From NCBI GenBank assembly GCA_003602535.1, contig QQSA01000062.1, positions 1 to 6,968 on the forward strand: a stretch of DNA of 6,968 bases, written 5' to 3'. This DNA comes from Candidatus Poseidoniales archaeon. GTDB lineage: Archaea > Thermoplasmatota > Poseidoniia > Poseidoniales > Poseidoniaceae. The notes beneath the pieces are model-generated. The model was not told the DNA's origin and did not search any database. It saw only the letters and a program-made list of their open reading frames with translations. Positions 1-6,177 of this stretch are shown piece after piece. The translations under genes were made by a program, and so were the position numbers. How positions within the stretch are numbered: position 1 is the first letter of the stretch; each line of letters opens with the position of its first letter.

Positions 1-830
1 CCATAACGGGCATCAATAATATCTATGGCAGGTATTCTAAGATTGTCTGCAGGCACATGATCATCGATAATCATGTCAAACCCTTGAGTATTGAGATAAG
101 AAGAATCTCCTAATCCACACACTTCATCCAAGAAGAAGATCTTATCCACAGTTCGATTCCATAAAGTTTCGTTCCCAGGATATGCTCTTCTCAACGTCAA
201 ATCAGAATCTCCAATCATGTCAATCAAAATGAACGATTCAATTTGATCTGCTTCGGATTGAGTGAGATTATCGGCCCATGCAGTCGCCCCCAATATCCAT
301 CCAGACATCGTAGAATCATTTCCTTGGTCTTCACCATCTGTGAAGAATAGAGTTACTTCATGAGTAAGATTCAATGTTGGAATAATCCTTCCTAACTCGA
401 TTAATACAGCTACTCCACTCGCTCCATCATTGGCCCCATCAATCGGCTCATCATGACGACTTACATCCGGATCTTTATCTCCCCAAGCTCTTGTATCGTA
501 ATGTGCTGCAAATATTACTTCAGATCCAGCCCCCTTATTCCAGGTAGCATATAGATTAGTCAAAACCATCCCATCTGCATGATGAGTGGATTCGGTAATA
601 TCCCAGCCAGTTAAATTGGACTTAATCGATTCACGCAAGGCGGAACTTGCAGCAGAACCGGGTAATCTTGGTCCTAATGAAGTTTGAAATCCAACCGATT
701 CATTGGCAAGTTCACCATCGAATGAAAGTTCACAACCAATAGTTGCTGATTCGACATCATTACCGCCTGAAATCATTACGAGAGGAGACAAGAAAAGAAG
801 TGCCAATAACAGAGCAATTCCTACTCGCAT
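1..830 (-). CDS. Exported M28-family zinc hydrolase, glutaminyl-cyclase-like (3' end outside window)
   Basis: The first 276 codons are visible; the gene runs off the left edge without a stop. Residues 1-22 form a signal peptide (Arg2, then a Leu/Ala-rich core), so the enzyme should act outside the membrane. The M28 metal-site motifs occur in order: HYD (His110, Asp112), NDGASG (Asp135), DGED (Glu167 as general base, Asp168 as ligand), IDMIG (Asp204) and DDHVP (His258). The DDHxP block followed by a hydrophobic strand, and the DGED and IDMIG contexts, resemble glutaminyl-peptide cyclotransferases more than typical M28 aminopeptidases. The family uses zinc either to hydrolyse N-terminal residues or to cyclise N-terminal Gln; sequence alone does not decide which. 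There are seven N-x-S/T sequons (Asn43, 72, 154, 171, 188, 220, 225), as expected for a glycosylated surface protein. ATG at 830 is chosen because a TATA element lies about 27 bases upstream, fitting a leaderless transcript; an in-frame GTG at 842 is the alternative. Confidence 0.88.
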   Translation of the reverse strand, partial: MRVGIALLLALLFLSPLVMISGGNDVESATIGCELSFDGELANESVGFQTSLGPRLPGSAASSALRESIKSNLTGWDITESTHHADGMVLTNLYATWNKGAGSEVIFAAHYDTRAWGDKDPDVSRHDEPIDGANDGASGVAVLIELGRIIPTLNLTHEVTLFFTDGEDQGNDSTMSGWILGATAWADNLTQSEADQIESFILIDMIGDSDLTLRRAYPGNETLWNRTVDKIFFLDEVCGLGDSSYLNTQGFDMIIDDHVPADNLRIPAIDIIDARY

Positions 831-852
831 TGATGATGCCACATTCGCCGAC

Positions 853-861
853 TATTAAATA
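853..861. promoter_or_regulatory. Shared, nearly palindromic TATA element of a divergent promoter
   Basis: The element reads TATTAAATA on the plus strand and TATTTAATA on the minus strand, so both orientations look like an archaeal TATA box. On the minus strand its centre is about 27 bases before the ATG at 830, the spacing expected if transcription starts at the start codon (leaderless mRNA). On the plus strand a start about 27 bases downstream would fall near 884. That leaves a leader of roughly 35 bases, which contains the Shine-Dalgarno sequence of the gene at 919. No clear BRE or operator was recognised. The remainder of the 88-base intergenic region shows nothing else. Confidence 0.6.
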
Positions 862-904
862 CCTCATTTGAACTCGGTTATTTGTAATGCAGTGATGCAT
901 TTCC

Positions 905-912
905 AAGGAGGT
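905..912 (+). promoter_or_regulatory. Strong Shine-Dalgarno site that fixes the protease start
   Basis: AAGGAGGT is a near-perfect complement to the 16S rRNA 3' end and stands 6 bases before the ATG at 919. It decides the start: the in-frame TTG at 868 and ATG at 895 lie upstream of this site and would add residues before an otherwise normal signal peptide. Confidence 0.85.
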
Positions 913-918
913 ACCGAA

Positions 919-3900
919 ATGTCCGAACCGTGCTCTACTCGCGCATACTCTCTTCTGCTAGTTTTCATGCTATCATCACTATCGCCAATGGTCTCGGCAA
1001 ATTCTGCAGATGAACCTACAAATCAGCCAGATATTGCTGAAGAATTTGTACCTGTTTTCGCAGATATTGATGACTTCACCTCTACTGATGCTCACCCTTA
1101 CATGATTCCAGACAGCGACCAGCTTCTATTCAGCGCTACAAGATTAATGAAGCAAACTTGGGTTGATGAAGGAATGCCCGGAGTGGATATTGCAACCTCT
1201 CCTCAAGCAAAAACCAGTGGACGTTCATGCACACCATACAATGAAGGAGACACTGCCACAGTTCCAACATCAGGAGGTTCGATCGATGTTAATGTCGCTA
1301 AAACTACATCCACTGCTGCATTTATGGTAGAAAACGGCAGAACATTATCTTCAACCATCTTGAATAATTGGGCTAGTACTTGGGACTCTACAGTATATCC
1401 AACACTGATGACATATTTCGGCAAGGACTATTTTGACGGAAGAGGTATTGCTGCACCTGATGTTGATAATAACTGTCAAATTGAGATTATTATCTACGCA
1501 ATCGATGGTGCTTACAACATAGGAGGTTATTTCTCACCAGGAATGTCAGCTTCTAGAGAAGCGATATTCATAGACATTGATGATGCGCCACTTACTTGGT
1601 CAAAAGTAATCTTGGCACACGAATTACAACACTTGATGCACAATGCTTTGGATCCTTATGAGAATTTGTGGATTGATGAAGGAGCTGCCGACATGGCTGC
1701 ATTCCTCTGTTTTGGAGGTTCATCTACACTTTATGGACACGTGAATGCATGGACATCTGCTAGTTATCATTCGGTGCGATGGTGGAACCAAAGAATTGCT
1801 GATTATGGAGGCGGATTCATTTTCCTACTATATCTTGCAGATCACTTGGGAGGAGGACCTGCAATTAGGAAACTCGCTCAAGATTCTTCAACTGGAGCTA
1901 CTGCAATAGAAGACCTAGCAAGAAATCCAGTCGGAGTTACACCAGGAACAATCGGACGTGACTTTATTGACATCTATACAAACTTTACAATTGCAGCCAC
2001 TTTGGATAGTGATCAAGGAATCTATGGCATGTCAAATCTATACATGACGCCCGCCTGTGGATCAACTGACTTCTGTAGAATTCAACCTGCCGATTCTAAT
2101 AGTGATTGGATTGGGCCATGGTCATCTACAGGTAACGCCATAGAGGGTTGGGGTGTTCAAGTATTCAAATTCACACCTGGTTCAGCATCTCCTGCTCCTC
2201 TAACTATGCGCTTTACAGGAGATGTCCCTGGAATGGACGGAGTTATCATGAGTAGAGCATCTGCAGATGGTATCTACACTCGTACAGACATAAATTTCAA
2301 TGGAGCCGTAGGTACTGCTTTAGTTCCAGGTTTTGGAAACATAACCGATGAGATATGGGCCATTACCTGGTATGCTGCTAATCAGGGAGATTGTGATTAT
2401 ACATCATGTGGAAGTTCATACCCTGAAGGATTAATCGATGTAGAAGCTGCAAGAATCACATCACCTGCCACATTGAGCTTAAACTCAACCACAGTTGCAG
2501 ATAGAGATGGTGATGGAAATGTTGACACTGCAGAAGTAGAATTCAATGTTCTATCTAACGCATTCTTCGAAGATTTAGATGTTGAAATTGAGGTGCGCAA
2601 TGCATCTGGAATTGTGTTGGATACAATGCAAACTCGTGTTCAAGCAGGAGGCGGAGTGGATGTTTCTACAAAATTCTGGTACACTGCTAAGTCTAGCGAG
2701 ATACACACATTCCACCTAACCATGAAAGACATGCTTGGCGATGTAGTCGACACCACTCAAACTGGAGCTCAATTCTTGGATAATATGCGCCCTGTTGCTA
2801 ACGCAAGCCTTGGATCTAATGAGTCACAAACATGGGATAACATTCAGTTTACAGGTAATGGATTTGATGCATGGGGATTATCATTAGCTAACAATACATT
2901 ACCTTATCTTGATGATCCTGTTGCATACTATTGGAATTTCGATGATGGCAACTCATCATCTCTAAAGAGCCCAGTTAGACCTTACTTGGAAACCGGGCAA
3001 TACAATGTAAGTCTGAAGGTGCTAGACCAAGGCGGTACTTGGTCAGATGTCGATATAGACTCAATCAATGTATCTGACACAACATTACCCAATCCAATAA
3101 TTACAGTAAATGGACAAATTATTGTAGATAATTTATCGATTCTAACAGGTCAAATAATCCAATTTGGTGCAGAAAGAACAACCGACAATGTACCAATTAG
3201 TCATCTTGAATTTACATGGGACTGGGGTGATGGAGATATCGAAGGAGGAAAAGGTGTTTCGTCTGCCTATCACCTATGGTCTGATGGATTGACTGCTACC
3301 ACATCATACAACCTAACAGTTACTGTTAGCGATGGAGTTAACTCAGCTACCAAGGTTATCGAGATAATTGTAAACAATCGTGCTCCTGGACAAATATATT
3401 CTGAAACTATTGTCACTGAAACATTGACTGCAACTAGATTACCTGATTTATTCGAAGACGATGACGGTGAAATCATTACTTGGAATTGGGAATTCGACGA
3501 AGGTGTCAACCTTGATGGAGGATTTGTAGATAGGGATGACATGTTCATTGACATGATGTCTGCAGAACAAAATCCAATGGTTGCTTGGTCTTCACCTGGT
3601 ACGAAATATGTAAATTTGACTGTAACAGATAACGATGGCGCAACAGCCAGTACTCAAATTATGGTTCTAGTATTGAACCAATTACCTGTTGCTCAATTTA
3701 CTGTGCGAGATTCCGGTTCTTCTTCAAGTCCGATTATAGACTTCAGAGTAGAAGATGGAAAGGTCGACATACCTTACACATTTGATGGCAGAACCAGTTA
3801 TGACCCAGATGGGCAAATTGGAGACTCAAGTGATCTAACATTCTTCTGGAACTTTTCAGATGGAACTACTTCAAACCAATCTGTAGTTACTCATAATTTC

Positions 3901-5103
3901 TCGACTCCAGGCGAACATTTTGTTGTACTATACGTTATTGATGAAGATGGAATGTCAAGTGAAGAAAGAGTATTGTCAATCAGGATTCAAAACCCTAAAC
4001 CAATTATTGAAGTCAACATCAAAGATGTTTGGTACAATGAGGAATTGGTAACTTCTTCAACATCATTGTCTGAAGGAGCAGCATATGATTACACTCATAC
4101 ATTTGATGATGAAGAAAATGTTGTAACTACTCCTAATCAAATATTGTTCTTTGATTCCATTGGAACAAAAGATGGTGACCGCGCATTTGAGAACAAATTC
4201 GATCCTCGTTCTAACAGTTCTAATTGGAACGGTATTGTAGAATATTCTTGGGACTTTGGAGATGCAACTCCAATATCTCATGAAGCATCTCCATGGCATT
4301 CATTTGAAAGGCCAGGTACTTACACAGTAACATTAACTGTTAGAGATGCATACCTAACAGGAGATGTAACTCGAGAATCATATACTATTATCGTTAACCA
4401 AATTCCAGTAATTGGTGATTTTGATATCCAAGACACCATCTATGTAGGAGAATCTGTAATTCTAGACGCTAACATCAGTGATTATGAAGATACCATAGAT
4501 TATGTTATTTGGCGCGATTTGAATGTAAATGAACAAACAACTAATGATAGAGATGAAAGAGTTTCATCAAAAATTGTTGTTAGATGGGAGTATGATATCG
4601 ATTATGATACTGACGAAAACGGAGACCCTGCTGATGATTGGGTCGTCCCATCAGGTGCCGATGGAATTCGTGTCGCTGCGAGCTGGGATGAAGTAGGAAT
4701 TAGTACTGTCAGGGTATCGGTTTGCGACGGAATGGGAGTTTGTGTTGAGAAGGATGTTGAAGTGACAATACTTGCTGAAGCTGAAGAAGAAACAAGTCTT
4801 TCCGACTTCTCAGTTCAGGATTGGCAAGATTGGTTAGTCGATGCAAGTGGTGAATCAATGGTCATACTTGCCCTAATTGTAGCAGTTTTGATTCTAGGTT
4901 GGGCCGTAATGAGGAGCCCTACTGAAATTGAAGAAGAAGCCGAGCAAGCAGCAGCAACATATGATGTTGAAGAGGTTCAATCCTATGGAGGAGTTTTGGG
5001 TATGGATCAACATACACCACCTCCTGCACCAGGAATTCTTTCGAAAGAAGAACGGCGCAGTGATTCTTCGGGATACATTAAGCCTCTAAGAAGAAGGCGT
5101 TGA
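919..5103 (+). CDS. Giant surface-anchored HExxH metalloprotease candidate with PKD-domain array
   Basis: 1394 residues. Residues 1-27 are a signal peptide with a likely cut after VSA. A catalytic region spans about 85-365: HELQH (His234, Glu235, His238) supplies two zinc ligands and the general base, and Glu254 in the following WIDEGAAD motif is the likely third ligand, a gluzincin pattern that recalls the M30 (hyicolysin) group. A beta region (about 375-510) and a segment with a calcium-loop-like DRDGDGNVD (from Asp528) follow. About six PKD-type domains come next, marked by Trp672, Trp767, Trp855, Trp977, Trp1111 and Trp1223, and mostly joined by N-x-x-P linkers; the last is divergent. One membrane helix (1314-1331) precedes a 63-residue cytoplasmic tail that ends in Arg-rich GYIKPLRRRR. 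Local Cys pairs (380/386, 492/497, 1269/1275) could form disulfides outside the cell. The role is inferred: degrading or binding extracellular protein, with the PKD domains as spacer or adhesive stalk. The substrate is unknown. An inactive, adhesin-like role cannot be excluded, although the zinc motif is intact. Confidence 0.85.
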   Translation: MSEPCSTRAYSLLLVFMLSSLSPMVSANSADEPTNQPDIAEEFVPVFADIDDFTSTDAHPYMIPDSDQLLFSATRLMKQTWVDEGMPGVDIATSPQAKTSGRSCTPYNEGDTATVPTSGGSIDVNVAKTTSTAAFMVENGRTLSSTILNNWASTWDSTVYPTLMTYFGKDYFDGRGIAAPDVDNNCQIEIIIYAIDGAYNIGGYFSPGMSASREAIFIDIDDAPLTWSKVILAHELQHLMHNALDPYENLWIDEGAADMAAFLCFGGSSTLYGHVNAWTSASYHSVRWWNQRIADYGGGFIFLLYLADHLGGGPAIRKLAQDSSTGATAIEDLARNPVGVTPGTIGRDFIDIYTNFTIAATLDSDQGIYGMSNLYMTPACGSTDFCRIQPADSNSDWIGPWSSTGNAIEGWGVQVFKFTPGSASPAPLTMRFTGDVPGMDGVIMSRASADGIYTRTDINFNGAVGTALVPGFGNITDEIWAITWYAANQGDCDYTSCGSSYPEGLIDVEAARITSPATLSLNSTTVADRDGDGNVDTAEVEFNVLSNAFFEDLDVEIEVRNASGIVLDTMQTRVQAGGGVDVSTKFWYTAKSSEIHTFHLTMKDMLGDVVDTTQTGAQFLDNMRPVANASLGSNESQTWDNIQFTGNGFDAWGLSLANNTLPYLDDPVAYYWNFDDGNSSSLKSPVRPYLETGQYNVSLKVLDQGGTWSDVDIDSINVSDTTLPNPIITVNGQIIVDNLSILTGQIIQFGAERTTDNVPISHLEFTWDWGDGDIEGGKGVSSAYHLWSDGLTATTSYNLTVTVSDGVNSATKVIEIIVNNRAPGQIYSETIVTETLTATRLPDLFEDDDGEIITWNWEFDEGVNLDGGFVDRDDMFIDMMSAEQNPMVAWSSPGTKYVNLTVTDNDGATASTQIMVLVLNQLPVAQFTVRDSGSSSSPIIDFRVEDGKVDIPYTFDGRTSYDPDGQIGDSSDLTFFWNFSDGTTSNQSVVTHNFSTPGEHFVVLYVIDEDGMSSEERVLSIRIQNPKPIIEVNIKDVWYNEELVTSSTSLSEGAAYDYTHTFDDEENVVTTPNQILFFDSIGTKDGDRAFENKFDPRSNSSNWNGIVEYSWDFGDATPISHEASPWHSFERPGTYTVTLTVRDAYLTGDVTRESYTIIVNQIPVIGDFDIQDTIYVGESVILDANISDYEDTIDYVIWRDLNVNEQTTNDRDERVSSKIVVRWEYDIDYDTDENGDPADDWVVPSGADGIRVAASWDEVGISTVRVSVCDGMGVCVEKDVEVTILAEAEEETSLSDFSVQDWQDWLVDASGESMVILALIVAVLILGWAVMRSPTEIEEEAEQAAATYDVEEVQSYGGVLGMDQHTPPPAPGILSKEERRSDSSGYIKPLRRRR

Positions 5104-5132
5104 AGGTAAAGGAGATTAACCTGCTACTATAC

Positions 5133-5153
5133 ACACCCCCCATAGGGGGGTGT
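5133..5153 (+). promoter_or_regulatory. Perfect GC-rich hairpin just before the TTG start at 5158
   Basis: ACACCCCCC (5133-5141) pairs without mismatch to GGGGGGTGT (5145-5153) around an ATA loop, giving 9 base pairs of which 7 are G-C. The 3' arm includes GGTG, the only Shine-Dalgarno-like sequence at a suitable distance (5 bases) from the TTG at 5158, so folding would hide the ribosome site. No T-run follows, so it does not look like an intrinsic terminator for the upstream gene. It could instead be a protein-binding palindrome in DNA, since a weak TATA-like sequence (5128-5131) lies about 28 bases before the start codon. The structure is seen directly; the role is inferred. Confidence 0.6.
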
Positions 5154-5157
5154 AAAC

Positions 5158-6177
5158 TTGGGTTCTCGAATTGCAATTGTAATTTTGATTGTAATGCTAG
5201 CACCAATGCTGATACCCTCTGAATTATCACCAATTGAGAATTCTTCAGCTGCAACTAATTGCGATGGAGGAGACTTCGTAACTCCTAAATGGAACAATAC
5301 CGTTGAACGCCTAGCTAAAGTCCCTGATATCAAGGACGAGGATAATGAATATGAAAAAGAGAAAAGGCGTGGAAGAGATAGAGACAATGATGATGATGAC
5401 GACGATGAAGATGAAGATGTCATCGAGTATGACGGTCCTGAAGATGATTGGATGTCAATGGACCCTAACAATGAACTTACTCTTCTCAGAGATGATTTCC
5501 AAACAACCATGCTAATTGGAGAAGATGCAGTTGGAACGTTAAGAGTCAATTTAGACCATGAGAGAAGAACTACTGTTTGTGTCACTATTTTTGAATATAG
5601 CAATGAAACCGATTCTGGCGAAAGTAACCCTACATCCGCAGATGTATACCTCATGACCACGTCTCAATATGATCGATATACCGCCGCTTATGATGTAAAT
5701 CATGGTGCATGGGGAGGCAGGAATTATGAAGCCGACTTAAGTGAAATACCACCCGAATGGAGAAGTTTTAATGTCGCAGGATGGCAGACATTTAGAGATT
5801 CACACCAATATGAAAACGTCGAAGAAGTTTCGTTCTCTGTGTCACTAGATGGCCCAGAAATTAGTAGTGGATTATTTGGCGGAGAGACACTTCAATATTT
5901 CAACATCGTAATAGATAATACAAATAATTCTCATTCAAATGATGCTTTGCCTGAATCTATGATTGCGGCAGATGTTTATGTTATATCTGAAGAAAGATCT
6001 ACGATTCTACCAAATTGGACTGTTTCTTTGTTATGCTGCGGCATGCTGATGGCCGTACTGGTCATTCCAATTATAATGAATAAGAAATACATGAGTGCCG
6101 GATTAAGCTTAACCGCTGAAAATCAGCAATTAGAGAAAGGACTAGTGCCTTCTTTAGAACAAAAAGGTCCTAATTAA
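5158..6177 (+). CDS. Exported, C-terminally anchored protein with acidic spacer, unknown function
   Basis: 339 residues; I do not recognise the family. TTG at 5158 is the preferred start: it gives a proper signal peptide (Arg4, hydrophobic core 5-20), an in-frame TAG at 5143 bars any earlier start, and the next ATG (5194) would cut the signal peptide in half. Residues about 58-97 are a charged spacer with six Asp in a row (78-83) followed by EDED. The ectodomain (about 100-280) is predicted to be rich in beta strands; its DVYLMTTSQYDRY stretch (162-174) recalls pre-peptidase C-terminal-type beta sandwiches, a weak resemblance. A Trp/Gly-rich block at 183-218 (GAWGG, IPPEW, GWQTF) looks like a conserved functional surface. 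One membrane helix (about 287-307) is followed by a 32-residue cytoplasmic tail. Topology matches that of the upstream protease, 54 bases away on the same strand, so an accessory or partner role is possible. The stop codon overlaps that of convergent aroD. Confidence 0.8.
   Translation: MGSRIAIVILIVMLAPMLIPSELSPIENSSAATNCDGGDFVTPKWNNTVERLAKVPDIKDEDNEYEKEKRRGRDRDNDDDDDDEDEDVIEYDGPEDDWMSMDPNNELTLLRDDFQTTMLIGEDAVGTLRVNLDHERRTTVCVTIFEYSNETDSGESNPTSADVYLMTTSQYDRYTAAYDVNHGAWGGRNYEADLSEIPPEWRSFNVAGWQTFRDSHQYENVEEVSFSVSLDGPEISSGLFGGETLQYFNIVIDNTNNSHSNDALPESMIAADVYVISEERSTILPNWTVSLLCCGMLMAVLVIPIIMNKKYMSAGLSLTAENQQLEKGLVPSLEQKGPN
5389..5418 (+). repeat. GAT/GAC/GAA codon run encoding an Asp/Glu stretch
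   Basis: Ten consecutive codons are GAT, GAC or GAA and encode DDDDDDEDED (residues 78-87 of the anchored protein). Mixed GAT and GAC codons show it is not a pure triplet expansion and is probably kept for its acidity. It could form a flexible, cation-binding spacer between signal peptide and ectodomain. Length differences between strains would not be surprising here. Confidence 0.75.
6161..6165 (-). terminator. Possible T5 terminator of aroD inside the neighbouring gene
   Basis: On the minus strand a TTTTT run begins 9 bases after the aroD stop codon. Archaeal RNA polymerase can terminate at short T-runs without a hairpin, so this is the nearest candidate. It lies inside the 3' coding end of the convergent gene, and five Ts is the bare minimum, so the call is weak. 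Confidence 0.3.

Noticed and set aside
868..918. Upstream TTG (868) or ATG (895) as the protease start
   Set aside because: The strong Shine-Dalgarno at 905-912 lies downstream of both and is ideally spaced for ATG 919, which also gives a clean signal peptide.
1203..4299. Antisense open frames inside the protease gene (1203-1424, 2397-2600, 3270-3554, 4063-4299)
   Set aside because: All are short, without recognisable motifs or ribosome sites, and opposite a well-supported coding frame.
5108..5116. AAAGGAGAT as a ribosome site for a small gene between the two plus-strand genes
   Set aside because: No ATG, GTG or TTG follows at a usable distance; the frame of the next gene is closed by TAG at 5143.
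5133..5156. Hairpin as an intrinsic terminator of the protease gene
   Set aside because: No T-run follows the stem (it continues with AAAC), and archaeal termination does not normally need such a hairpin.
5251..5262. Lipobox at Cys35 of the anchored protein
   Set aside because: The preceding residues (SAATN) do not match a lipobox, and the protein has its own C-terminal membrane helix.
5127..5660. Antisense open frame of 177 codons opposite the anchored protein
   Set aside because: It is a shadow: its long Ser runs come from the reverse complement of the GAT/GAA codons, and it lacks a signal or motif of its own.
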